From: Rhizobium sullae | GTDB taxonomy: Bacteria > Pseudomonadota > Alphaproteobacteria > Rhizobiales > Rhizobiaceae | Reading direction: 5' to 3' | NCBI RefSeq assembly: GCF_900169785.1 | Contig: NZ_FWER01000002.1 | Span: 198,225-262,224 of the forward strand | DNA length: 64,000 nt | Part shown: piece by piece, positions 35,568 to 43,176 of the stretch | Layout of the letters: each line of letters starts with the position of its first letter | Position numbering within the stretch: position 1 is the first letter of the stretch | Translations under genes and position numbers: made by a program | Notes under the pieces: generated by a model | The model's database searches: none | What the model was told of the DNA's origin: nothing | What the model saw: only the letters and a program-made list of their open reading frames with translations

Positions 35568-36155
35568 TCAAATCTCGCTCTGCGAAGTGATGATTCGCGA
35601 AACCAGGCCGTAGGTCTTGGCTTCTTCGGCCGAGAGCCAGTAGTCGCGGTCGGTGTCGGCGGCGATCTTTTCGATCGGCTGACCGGTGGCAGCCGCCATG
35701 ATCTTGTTCAGGCGCTCGTTCATCTTGATGATCTCGCGCGCCTGGATCTCGATGTCGGAGGCCATGCCGCGCGTGCCACCGGAGGGTTGGTGCAGCAGGA
35801 AGCGCGTGTTGGGCAGGCAGAGACGCCGTTCCTTCGGTACCGCGACGTAGATCAGCGCGCCGGCGGAGGCGACCCAGCCGGTGCCGATCATCCAGACGTT
35901 CGGCTTGATGAATTTGACCATGTCATGGATCGAATCGCCGGATTCGACGTGACCACCGGGCGAACTGACATAAATACGGATGTCGTCGTCGCTGGCTGCA
36001 GCAAGCGCCACGAGCTGCGAGCAGACCTTCTGGGCGATTTCCTGGTTGATAGGCCCGTAGATGAAGATCGAACGCGACTTGAAAAGATTCGCCTCCGTTT
36101 CTTTGCTGAGCGGCAGTTCCTTCGTCTTGTCGTCGTCTTGTTCGTCGTCGTTCAT
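35568..36155 (-). CDS. clpP: ClpP-type ATP-dependent protease proteolytic subunit
   Basis: A 195-residue serine peptidase of the ClpP family that degrades unfolded proteins together with Clp ATPases. The catalytic triad is visible: Ser in [11 protein letters not shown], His in [10 protein letters not shown], and Asp in [15 protein letters not shown]. The usual GxASMG around the serine is ASAG here, marking a divergent paralogue; rhizobia normally have several clpP genes. The acidic, Lys-rich N terminus ([15 protein letters not shown]) is longer than the processed form of ClpP. The ATG at 36155 has GAGAGAG upstream; an ATG at 36233 is less likely. Confidence 0.9.
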   Translation of the reverse strand: MNDDEQDDDKTKELPLSKETEANLFKSRSIFIYGPINQEIAQKVCSQLVALAAASDDDIRIYVSSPGGHVESGDSIHDMVKFIKPNVWMIGTGWVASAGALIYVAVPKERRLCLPNTRFLLHQPSGGTRGMASDIEIQAREIIKMNERLNKIMAAATGQPIEKIAADTDRDYWLSAEEAKTYGLVSRIITSQSEI

Positions 36156-36312
36156 TCGAATCTCTCTCACGTGAACTCGCGTTCCTCGCACATAGTGCGA
36201 CTCAATGGGTAAAACAATGCGGGAAAAAGGCAAGGCACGGAACGGGTGAAGATATTCTTATGACAAACCGACGATATGGTCGCATTCTGCCGAGCTCGAA
36301 GCGGAGGAGAAA

Positions 36313-37035
36313 ATGGCATCGGAAATGTTACGCGCGGCCGTCCGCAACAATGCGCTCTGGTGCAATGCCGTCTGCGAGGCGCAGGGCGCGCCCGGCGAGT
36401 TTTCCGCAACCCTCTGGCTCCACCGCCAGGGCACGCCGCGCTTTTATCCGGACGCCATAACGCTGACGGGCGGCGATACCGCGCGCGAGCAGGAGGAAGC
36501 GATAGCGGTGCTGATCCGCTCGCGAAAGGGCGGCTGGGGCGTCAAGGACAGTTACGCCGCGCTTAACCTTGCCCCTCTCGGTTTCGAAATCCTGTTCGAG
36601 GCCGAATGGCTCGGCATCGAGGCGGACAAGATTCATGCGCCGGAAGATCCGTCCCTGACATGGAAGCGGATCGCAACGGCGGATGAATTGGACCTCTGGG
36701 AAAAAGCCTGGGGCGCAGGCGACCCGCCACAAGCAACGCCGATCTTCGCCGAACCGCTGCTGCGCAATCCCGATATCGCCTTTTTCGCCACCTTCGAGGG
36801 CAAAGCGCTCGAAGGCGGCGGAATTCTCAACCGCCAGGCGGATGTGGTCGCCCATTCGAACGTCTTTGCCATCAAAAGCAGGAAGCGAGCCATTCGCGCG
36901 GGGCTCGTGCAGAAGGCGGCGGAGATCTTTCCCGGCACGCCCGTCGTCGGCTATGAGCATGGTGATGATTTGAGCGATGCGCTGGAGCTCGGCTTCACAT
37001 CGCTCGGCCCGCTGCGCGTCTGGGTCCGGTCCTGA
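36313..37035 (+). CDS. conserved hypothetical protein, possible GNAT-like fold
   Basis: A 240-residue soluble protein. The C-terminal part (FATFEGKALEGGGILNRQ, then GYEHGDDLSDALELGFTSLGPLRVWVR) follows the beta-alpha pattern of acetyltransferase-like proteins but lacks a clear acetyl-CoA motif. The N-terminal half is unrecognised. GGAGGAGAAA immediately upstream fixes the start at 36313. Monocistronic, between clpP and DUF2076. No function can be given. Confidence 0.65.
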   Translation: MASEMLRAAVRNNALWCNAVCEAQGAPGEFSATLWLHRQGTPRFYPDAITLTGGDTAREQEEAIAVLIRSRKGGWGVKDSYAALNLAPLGFEILFEAEWLGIEADKIHAPEDPSLTWKRIATADELDLWEKAWGAGDPPQATPIFAEPLLRNPDIAFFATFEGKALEGGGILNRQADVVAHSNVFAIKSRKRAIRAGLVQKAAEIFPGTPVVGYEHGDDLSDALELGFTSLGPLRVWVRS

Positions 37036-37140
37036 GCGCCTTACCGAAATGTAACGCGCCGCGGCTTTGAAAAGCCAAAATCCGTTCCTACCTCATCCTC
37101 ACGCGGCCATGTCCGCACGAAAGACACAAGGAAGACAGCC

Positions 37141-37899
37141 ATGTCACCGGAAGAACGCCAATTGCTGGCCGGGCTTTTCGACAGGGTCCGCACCGCCGCC
37201 GCGACACCGCGCGATCGCGAAGCGGAGACCTTCATCGATCAGGCCGTGCGCGAGCAGCCCTATACTACCTATTATCTGGCGCAGGCCGTCATCGTCCAGG
37301 AAAAGGGTCTTGAAGCGGCCGCCAATCACATCAAGGAACTGGAAGAACGCATCCGCCAGCTCGAGGCCGGCGAAAGCGAACATCACCAGGCCGAACAGGG
37401 TGGCGGGTTCCTAAGCTCGATCTTCGGCACCGGCCAGGCGCAGCAGCCAGCGCAGACTTCCGGCCCCTGGGGAAATGCGCCCCGCCAAGCCCAGCAGGAT
37501 CGCGGTTATGATGAGCCCGTCCGCCCGATGCGGCAGCAGCAGCCGAGCGGTCCTTGGGATCCGCAGCCCGGCGCACCCTCTGCCGGCGGCAGCTTCCTTC
37601 GCGGCGCGCTCGGCACGGCTGCCGGCGTGGCAGGCGGCATGCTGCTTGCCAATTCGCTGAGCGGCATCTTCGGCAATCATATGTCGTCGCTCGGATGGGG
37701 CTCGCCTTTTTCCGGCAGCAATGCCAGCGCTCCCGCCGAAGAGACCGTCATCAACAATTATTATGGCGATCAGAAGCCACAGGCTGACGACGACAACAAT
37801 AACAATGACAACGATATCCGGCAGGCCGATTACAACAGTGACGACAATGATGACGACGTCGCAGACGATCAGTCCGGCGACGATAGTTTCGACGTCTGA
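37141..37899 (+). CDS. DUF2076 domain-containing protein
   Basis: A 252-residue protein. The N terminus MSPEERQLLAGLFDRVRTAA and EQPYTTYYLAQAVIVQEKGL and a helix (LEAAANHIKELEERIRQLEAG) define DUF2076. A glycine-rich hydrophobic stretch (FLRGALGTAAGVAGGMLLANSLSGIFG) is followed by an acidic tail very rich in Asp and Asn (residues ~205-252). Function unknown; the hydrophobic-glycine stretch suggests membrane association. Monocistronic; converges on queF. Confidence 0.85.
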   Translation: MSPEERQLLAGLFDRVRTAAATPRDREAETFIDQAVREQPYTTYYLAQAVIVQEKGLEAAANHIKELEERIRQLEAGESEHHQAEQGGGFLSSIFGTGQAQQPAQTSGPWGNAPRQAQQDRGYDEPVRPMRQQQPSGPWDPQPGAPSAGGSFLRGALGTAAGVAGGMLLANSLSGIFGNHMSSLGWGSPFSGSNASAPAEETVINNYYGDQKPQADDDNNNNDNDIRQADYNSDDNDDDVADDQSGDDSFDV

Positions 37900-37915
37900 C
37901 CGATCGGCCTAAGTG

Positions 37916-38380
37916 TCAGCCGCGGCCGCGATACGTCGCAACACCCTGATCGGGCAACCATACGCCTTCCGGCGGCTTGCCCGTCTGCCAGAAGACATCG
38001 ATTGGAATACCGCCGCGCGGATACCAATAGGCGCCGATCCGAAGCCACTTCGGATCGAGCAGTTCCACGAGACGCTTGGCGATATAGATCGAGCAGTCCT
38101 CATGGAAGGCGCCGTGATTGCGGAAGGAATGCAGGAAGAGTTTCAGCGACTTCGACTCAACCAGCCACGCGTTCGGGATGTAGTCGATGACGATATGGGC
38201 GAAATCCGGTTGGCCGGTCATCGGGCAGAGCGAGGTGAACTCCGGCGCGGTGAAGCGCACGACGAAGTCGGTGCCCGCATGGTTTGACGGCACCTTCTCC
38301 AGCACCGCCTCTTCCGGCGACTTGGCTGTTTCGGTCTCTTTTCCCAGCATCGACAGGCTGGAAACATCGGTTTTCGGCAT
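37916..38380 (-). CDS. queF: NADPH-dependent 7-cyano-7-deazaguanine reductase
   Basis: Reduces preQ0 to preQ1 in queuosine synthesis. A 154-residue unimodular type I QueF with the catalytic Cys52 and Asp59 in [20 protein letters not shown] (split: C in SLCPMT, D in QPDFA) and the conserved [20 protein letters not shown] substrate loop. Its ATG overlaps the stop of the upstream CDF gene by one base (TAATG), so the two are one translation unit even though the functions are unrelated. Confidence 0.95.
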   Translation of the reverse strand: MPKTDVSSLSMLGKETETAKSPEEAVLEKVPSNHAGTDFVVRFTAPEFTSLCPMTGQPDFAHIVIDYIPNAWLVESKSLKLFLHSFRNHGAFHEDCSIYIAKRLVELLDPKWLRIGAYWYPRGGIPIDVFWQTGKPPEGVWLPDQGVATYRGRG

Positions 38381-39294
38381 TAGACGTCCTTTACAACTTT
38401 GACGCGGATCCCATGGGCCCTTTCGCCCTCGGGCTCGACGTGAATGGCAATGCTAGCGCCCGGATGCACCGCGCGGATGGCATCTTCAAGGCGGTCGCAG
38501 ATATCGTGCGCCTGCCTTACCGGCATTGCGGCCGGAACGACAAGATGAAAATCGACGAAGGTGACCGAACCCGCCCGGCGGGTTTTCAGGTCGTGAACGC
38601 CGATCGACCCCGCCGCATGCGTGGCGATTGCCTGCTTGATGGCCTCCTCTTCCTCCGGTTCCACCGCCTGGTCCATCAGCCCGCCGATCGAATGCGAGAT
38701 CACCTTCCAGCCCTGATAGAGAATGTTGACGGCGACGAGGATCGCAAGCATCGGGTCGAAGATCGGATAGCCCGTCGCGATCGCCAGAAGCAGGCCGATC
38801 AGCACGCCGACGGAGGTCACGACGTCCGACATGATATGCTGGCCGTCGGCGGCAAGCGCCGCCGAGCGGTGTTTTCGGCCGGTGCGGATCAGCAACTGCG
38901 CCCAGACGGCGTTGATCACCCCTGCCCCGAAATTGATCGCAAGGCCGAGCGCCGGCGCATCGAGCATGCGCGGCGCCGCCAGGTGACCGATCGCCTCGTT
39001 GACGATCAGGAGCGCAGCAACGACGATGAGCACGCCTTCGATCACCGCCGAGAGGTACTCGGCCTTGTGGTGCCCGAACGGATGGTCGTGATCCGCCGGC
39101 CTCTGCGCGTAGCGGATGACGAAATAGGCAATGAGGGCGGCAACGACGTTAACGGTCGACTCCAGGCCATCCGAAAGCAGCGCGACCGAGCCGGTGACCC
39201 ACCAAGCCACCATCTTCAGTCCCATGACGCCGAGCGACAGCGGAATGCTCCAAAGCGCCAGCCGCTGAACCGCGAGATTGCCCTGTCCGTCCAT
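38380..39294 (-). CDS. cation diffusion facilitator family metal exporter
   Basis: A 304-residue CDF protein with six helices. The zinc-site motifs are visible: [11 protein letters not shown] (helix 2, S-D-x-x-x-S type) and [15 protein letters not shown] (H-x-x-x-D, helix 5). A C-terminal cytoplasmic domain of ~90 residues follows. It exports divalent cations such as Zn, Fe, Mn or Co; the metal is not predicted. [16 protein letters not shown] with GAGGGA upstream is the start, chosen over a frame that begins in the leader. It shares an operon with queF and is divergent from marR. Confidence 0.9.
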   Translation of the reverse strand: MDGQGNLAVQRLALWSIPLSLGVMGLKMVAWWVTGSVALLSDGLESTVNVVAALIAYFVIRYAQRPADHDHPFGHHKAEYLSAVIEGVLIVVAALLIVNEAIGHLAAPRMLDAPALGLAINFGAGVINAVWAQLLIRTGRKHRSAALAADGQHIMSDVVTSVGVLIGLLLAIATGYPIFDPMLAILVAVNILYQGWKVISHSIGGLMDQAVEPEEEEAIKQAIATHAAGSIGVHDLKTRRAGSVTFVDFHLVVPAAMPVRQAHDICDRLEDAIRAVHPGASIAIHVEPEGERAHGIRVKVVKDV

Positions 39295-39364
39295 GTCGAT
39301 CCCTCTTGCCAACCTCAGTGCGGATGCGAATGAATTGCAGCATTTGGCCCATTCAAACGCAAAA

Positions 39365-39391
39365 CCGCCCACGCGAAAATCGCGCAGGCGG
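39365..39391 (-). promoter_or_regulatory. promoter-proximal hairpin with U tract in the CDF-queF leader
   Basis: On the minus strand CCGCC-TG-CGCG-ATTTT-CGCG-TG-GGCGG is followed by TTTTGCGTTT. It begins only a few bases after the predicted transcription start (~39396) and lies 71 bases before the CDF ATG. It has the form of an intrinsic terminator at the 5' end of the transcript. Confidence 0.5.
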
Positions 39392-39402
39392 CCAATCCGG
39401 GT

Positions 39403-39431
39403 GATATGGGGGATTACCGGCATTTTGTCAA
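39403..39431 (-). promoter_or_regulatory. predicted promoter of the CDF-queF operon
   Basis: TTGACA (39426-39431), a 17-base spacer, and CATATC (39403-39408). The -35 box is perfect. It sits back-to-back with the marR promoter 22 bases away. Confidence 0.6.
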
Positions 39432-39453
39432 ATTGGACGGCCTGCGGCATCAA

Positions 39454-39483
39454 TTGACCAAGTTGCATAACACGTTATATAAT
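39454..39483 (+). promoter_or_regulatory. near-consensus sigma-70 promoter of marR
   Basis: TTGACC (39454-39459), an 18-base spacer, and TATAAT (39478-39483), 25 bases before the marR start. The -10 box is a perfect consensus, unusual for this GC-rich genome. Confidence 0.7.
39467..39478. promoter_or_regulatory. candidate MarR operator inside the marR promoter
   Basis: ATAAC-AC-GTTAT, a 5-2-5 inverted repeat lying in the spacer and touching the -10 box. Binding would block RNA polymerase, consistent with autorepression. Confidence 0.5.
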
Positions 39484-39508
39484 CTCTGATTGATTGTGGA
39501 GATTTCGC

Positions 39509-40003
39509 GTGGTTGACGACGTGGTGCGATCCCTCGGTTTTCTGTGCATGGGCAGCCGCTTTCGCCGTATTGGGGAGCGTCTGCAGGCCGACACGCAGCA
39601 GATCATCGAAGAATACGGCATCGCCATACAGGCCGCCCAGTATCCTTTTCTGGCGGCTCTCGACCGTGCCGGCCCGCTGACGATTGGCGAGCTTGCGCAG
39701 GCGGTTGGCATCACGCAACCGGGCGCGACACGGACGGTGGGCCAGTTGCTGGAACTGGGCTTGGTCGACATGCGGGCAGCCCCCGCCGATCAGCGGCGGC
39801 GGTTGATCTCGCTTTCCCAAAAGGGACAGAGCCTCGTCGATTACTCGAAGCAAACTGTCTGGCCGCGCGTCGCCGCAGCCGTCGCCGAGCTTTGCAGCGA
39901 TCTAGGCGGACCTATCCTCGAACAACTCGCGGCGATCGAGGACGGTCTTGCGGAAGCTCCCCTCGCCCGACGCGGTTCAATCGTGAAGGAGGAAACGAGG
40001 TGA
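39509..40003 (+). CDS. MarR family transcriptional regulator
   Basis: A 164-residue winged-helix regulator, start GTG at 39509 with GGAG 8-11 bases upstream; a TTG at 39494 is the alternative. The DNA-binding region reads GPLTIGELAQAVGITQPGATRTVGQLLELGLVDMRAAP followed by the wing ADQRRRLISLSQKG (each part shorter than the full domain). It overlaps the acetyltransferase gene by GTGA-type coupling, so it is co-translated with it. Probably autorepressed through the operator in its promoter; the ligand is unknown. Confidence 0.9.
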   Translation: MVDDVVRSLGFLCMGSRFRRIGERLQADTQQIIEEYGIAIQAAQYPFLAALDRAGPLTIGELAQAVGITQPGATRTVGQLLELGLVDMRAAPADQRRRLISLSQKGQSLVDYSKQTVWPRVAAAVAELCSDLGGPILEQLAAIEDGLAEAPLARRGSIVKEETR

Positions 40004-40680
40004 GACATATTCTCGACCGTCCGATTTGGAGCGCGCTCGACACGGTGCATGCGGGCCTCGCCGAAGGCAGCGAACGAGCCCAGCGATACCCGCCGTCGAT
40101 CGTTCCCTTCGCAGCCGCCGCCGACACTACTCCTGAAAGTCTCGAGGCATTGGAAGACCTCCCGGAAGCCGACGAAACCATGCTGCTTGTCGAAGCCGGC
40201 CCGATCTCCATTCCACCGGGACTGGTTGTCGTTTCCGAGGCTTTAGCCGTTCAGATGGTTGCCGAGCGTCCCCACGAGCGGATCGAGGATAATCGCATCC
40301 AGCCTCTCGATCAATCCGATGCGGAGGAGATGCTGGCACTTGCAACCTTGACCAAGCCCGGGCCGTTCACATTACGCGCCCAAAGCCTCGGCCCCTTCTG
40401 GGGGATCAAGACTGAAGGCAGGCTCATCGCCATGGCCGGCCAGCGGCTGCGCCAGACCGGCTTTACCGAACTCAGCGGGCTTTGCACGCATCCGGAATTC
40501 CAGCGGCGCGGGCTCGGCACTTTGCTCTTTCGTTTTGTCGCCGGCGAAATCGCCACCCAAGGCGAAACGGCCTATCTGCACGCCTATGCGAACAATACGC
40601 CGGCAATCGCCCTCTACAAGTCGCTCGGCTTCAGGCTGCGCTCCGAAATGAACCTGCGCATCGTCAAACGCCGGGCATAA
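40000..40680 (+). CDS. GNAT family N-acetyltransferase coupled to a MarR regulator
   Basis: A 226-residue protein with the acetyltransferase core in the C-terminal half. GLCTHPEFQRRGLGTLLFRFV carries the R/Q-x-x-G-x-G/A acetyl-CoA loop and YANNTPAIALYKSLGFRLR the C-terminal motif. The N-terminal ~100 residues form an extra domain as in FR47-type enzymes. The GTG start at 40000 overlaps the marR stop and is preceded by AAGGAGG. Regulator and enzyme together suggest a self-controlled detoxification unit; the target is unknown. Confidence 0.85.
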   Translation: MRHILDRPIWSALDTVHAGLAEGSERAQRYPPSIVPFAAAADTTPESLEALEDLPEADETMLLVEAGPISIPPGLVVVSEALAVQMVAERPHERIEDNRIQPLDQSDAEEMLALATLTKPGPFTLRAQSLGPFWGIKTEGRLIAMAGQRLRQTGFTELSGLCTHPEFQRRGLGTLLFRFVAGEIATQGETAYLHAYANNTPAIALYKSLGFRLRSEMNLRIVKRRA

Positions 40681-40681
40681 A

Positions 40682-40709
40682 CGGCCGATCCACGGCAGCG
40701 GACCGGCCG
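40682..40709. terminator. hairpin between convergent acetyltransferase and trpE(G) genes
   Basis: CGGCCG / CGGCCG arms with an additional CC/GG pair, directly after the acetyltransferase stop. No U tract; assigned by position. Confidence 0.35.
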
Positions 40710-40725
40710 AAGTACGGGCGCCGGC

Positions 40726-42915
40726 TCAAGCCGCCTTGGTCTTCACCTTGCGCGCCAGATGCGCCACGACATTCTCGATCATCCGCATGCCGGCGTCGCC
40801 GCCGAGCGTCATGATCGATTCCGGGTGGAACTGCACGGCGGCAACCGGCTCCTTGGCGTGCTCGATGCCCATGATCGTGCCGTCCTCGCTCTCCGCCGTA
40901 ATGATGAAGTCGCGCGGCAGGGTCGAGGGATCGGCGAAGATCGAGTGGTAGCGGCCGACGGTGACTTCCCTGGAAAGCCCGGAGAAGACGATGCCCGGTT
41001 CCAGCACGCGGATGCGCGACGGCTTGCCGTGCATCGGCAGCGCCAGATGCCGCAATTCACCGCCATAGGCTTCGGCGAGCGCTTGCAAGCCGAGGCAGAC
41101 GCCGAAGATCGGCAGGTTGCGGGCGCGCGCCCTCTTGATTGTCGCCTTGCAATCGAAATCCTTCGGATTGCCGGGGCCTGGCGACAAGACGACGAGGTCA
41201 GGATTCAGGCGGTCGAAAATCTCCTCCGGCACCGGCGTGCGCACGGTCGAAACCGTCGCCCCCGTCTGGCGGAAATAGTTCGCCAGCGTATGGACGAAGC
41301 TGTCCTCATGGTCGATCAGCAGGATGTTGACGCCCTTGCCGACGGCAGCGACGTCGCGGCTCACCTTGCCGGCGTTGCCGGCCTTTGCATCGCGGATGGC
41401 GGAAAGCATGGCGGAGGCCTTCAGTTCGGTTTCGGCTTCTTCTTCATCAGGAATGGAATCGTTGAGCAGCGTCGCCCCTGCCCTCACTTCGGCAATTCCG
41501 TCCTTGATACGGACGGTGCGCAGCGTCAGGCCGGTATTCATGTCGCCGTTGAAGCCGACCATGCCGATCGCCCCGCCATACCATGCGCGCGGGCTCTTCT
41601 CATGGCTTTCGATGAAACGCATCGCCCAGAGCTTCGGCGCGCCGGTGACGGTCACGGCCCAGGCATGCGACAGGAAGCCGTCGAAGGCATCCATGTCGTC
41701 CCGCAGCCGCCCCTCGATATGGTCGACGGTGTGGATGAGGCGCGAATACATCTCGATCTGCCGGCGGCCGATGACCTTGACTGAACCCGGCTCGCAGACA
41801 CGGCTCTTGTCGTTGCGGTCGACATCCGAGCACATGGTGAGCTCGGACTCATCCTTCTTGGAGTTGAGCAGCTTCAGGATCTGTTCGCTGTCGGCGATGG
41901 GATCGTCGCCGCGCTTGATCGTGCCGGAGATCGGGCAGGTCTCGATGCGGCGGCCCGAGACGCGCACGAACATTTCCGGCGAGGCGCCGACGAGATATTC
42001 CTGATTTCCGAGATTGATGAAGAAGGAATAGGGCGACGGATTGATCGCCTTCAGGCGCTTGGAAATGTCGGAAGGCTTGCTGTCGCAGCGCTCCATGAAT
42101 TTCTGCCCCGGCACGACCTCAAAGAGGTCGCCCTTGCGGAAGCTCTCCTTTGCCTTGACGACGAGTTCGGCATATTCGCCCGGCCGGTGATCGCTCTTCG
42201 GCGGAATGGCGTCGGTCTGCTTGAAGGGTTCCGGCGCGATATCACCTTTCTTGCCCTCGGTCGTCACGCCGCCCTTCTCAAAATCGTAGCGGTCGATCCA
42301 GGCCTTGGCGGAATAATTGTCGACCACCAGAATTTCGTCCGGCAGGTAGAGCACCATGTCACGCTGGTCGGAAGGGCGCGTCAGCTTCAGGTTGATCGCA
42401 TCGAACTGGAAGGCGAGATCGTAGCCGAAGGCGCCATAAAGGCCGAGGCTCGCATCCGCCTGCGAATGGAACAGGTCGGTGACGGCGCGCAGAACCGTGA
42501 ACACCGTCGGTATCTTCGAGCGTTCCTCTTCGGTGAACACCCGGTCCGGCATCTTCACCTTGAGATCGAGGCGCCGTGCGGTGGCAGCGCCGAGTTCCAG
42601 CTCGACAACTTTTTTCAGCCGCTCCGCCACGAAGCCGAGCAGCACTTCGCCGCGCTCGTTATAGGCTTCGATCCAGACATCGCGCCCGAAGGAGGAGATG
42701 CCGAGCGGCGGATCGACGACGGCAGTGTCCCAGCGCGTGTAACGGCCCGGATATTCGTAGTTGGAGGAAAAGACCGCGCCGCGGCGCTCATCGAGCTTGT
42801 CGACATAGGAGACGACCGCATCGGCATAGGGGATCGCCCTGCGCTGTCGCGTGACGGTAACGCCGCCCCTCGTCTCGTAAATTTCCGCACCGTCGTCCCG
42901 AAGGATCGTTACCAT
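40726..42915 (-). CDS. trpE: anthranilate synthase, fused components I and II
   Basis: Converts chorismate and glutamine to anthranilate at the entry to tryptophan synthesis. The 729-residue protein is the rhizobial TrpE(G) fusion. Residues ~1-500 are the chorismate-using component with the conserved [12 protein letters not shown] and [21 protein letters not shown]. Residues ~530-729 are the glutaminase with catalytic Cys in [14 protein letters not shown] and His/Glu in VQFHPES. GGAG precedes the ATG. Expression is controlled by the tryptophan attenuator and WWW leader upstream. Confidence 0.97.
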   Translation of the reverse strand: MVTILRDDGAEIYETRGGVTVTRQRRAIPYADAVVSYVDKLDERRGAVFSSNYEYPGRYTRWDTAVVDPPLGISSFGRDVWIEAYNERGEVLLGFVAERLKKVVELELGAATARRLDLKVKMPDRVFTEEERSKIPTVFTVLRAVTDLFHSQADASLGLYGAFGYDLAFQFDAINLKLTRPSDQRDMVLYLPDEILVVDNYSAKAWIDRYDFEKGGVTTEGKKGDIAPEPFKQTDAIPPKSDHRPGEYAELVVKAKESFRKGDLFEVVPGQKFMERCDSKPSDISKRLKAINPSPYSFFINLGNQEYLVGASPEMFVRVSGRRIETCPISGTIKRGDDPIADSEQILKLLNSKKDESELTMCSDVDRNDKSRVCEPGSVKVIGRRQIEMYSRLIHTVDHIEGRLRDDMDAFDGFLSHAWAVTVTGAPKLWAMRFIESHEKSPRAWYGGAIGMVGFNGDMNTGLTLRTVRIKDGIAEVRAGATLLNDSIPDEEEAETELKASAMLSAIRDAKAGNAGKVSRDVAAVGKGVNILLIDHEDSFVHTLANYFRQTGATVSTVRTPVPEEIFDRLNPDLVVLSPGPGNPKDFDCKATIKRARARNLPIFGVCLGLQALAEAYGGELRHLALPMHGKPSRIRVLEPGIVFSGLSREVTVGRYHSIFADPSTLPRDFIITAESEDGTIMGIEHAKEPVAAVQFHPESIMTLGGDAGMRMIENVVAHLARKVKTKAA

Positions 42916-42968
42916 TGTTCCACTCCGTTATCGGGGCCCGGACGACAGGCGGCCTTGAAAACAAAAAA

Positions 42969-42991
42969 GCCGCCTCGAAGTCTCGGGCGGC
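42969..42991 (-). terminator. trp attenuator terminator
   Basis: GCCGCC...GGCGGC stem followed on the minus strand by UUUUUU (A run at 42963-42968). The arm at 42986-42991 can instead pair with GGCGGC at 43024-43029 just after the leader stop, giving the alternative (antiterminator) structure. Confidence 0.92.
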
Positions 42992-43029
42992 TCACTCGTC
43001 GTCTTTGAACACGATTGATCGAGGCCGCC

Positions 43030-43074
43030 TCAGCGAGCCCACCACCAAACAGCAATGTTCAAGGACCTCTTCAT
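43030..43074 (-). CDS. trpL: tryptophan leader peptide
   Basis: A 14-residue peptide, MKRSLNIAVWWWAR, with three consecutive Trp codons. This is the rhizobial trpL peptide (the Sinorhizobium meliloti version also ends IWWWAR). Ribosome stalling at the Trp codons when charged tRNA-Trp is low favours the antiterminator and transcription of trpE(G). In S. meliloti the terminated RNA (rnTrpL) and the peptide also act in trans. The predicted promoter puts the start of transcription at or next to the ATG. Confidence 0.95.
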   Translation of the reverse strand: MKRSLNIAVWWWAR

Positions 43075-43083
43075 GGGCGGAAT

Positions 43084-43112
43084 TGTTAGCGTGAGATTGG
43101 GAGAAGCGCAAG
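43084..43112 (-). promoter_or_regulatory. predicted promoter of trpL-trpE(G)
   Basis: CTTGCG (43107-43112), a 17-base spacer, and CTAACA (43084-43089). Only nine bases separate the -10 box from the trpL ATG, matching a leaderless transcript. Confidence 0.6.
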
Positions 43113-43115
43113 AGC

Positions 43116-43173
43116 GGTTTTAGCGGGTTCGCTTTCACCGGTCGGAAACGGCTGAAACGAACCCGCTAAAACC
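43116..43173. repeat. 16-base inverted repeat between the TonB receptor and trpL
   Basis: GGTTTTAGCGGGTTCG and its exact reverse complement are separated by 26 bases, which contain a further TTTCA/TGAAA pairing. It starts 4 bases after the receptor stop and could terminate its transcription, or be a dispersed palindromic element. Its left arm lies 4 bases from the trpL -35 box. Confidence 0.7.
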
Positions 43174-43176
43174 AAA

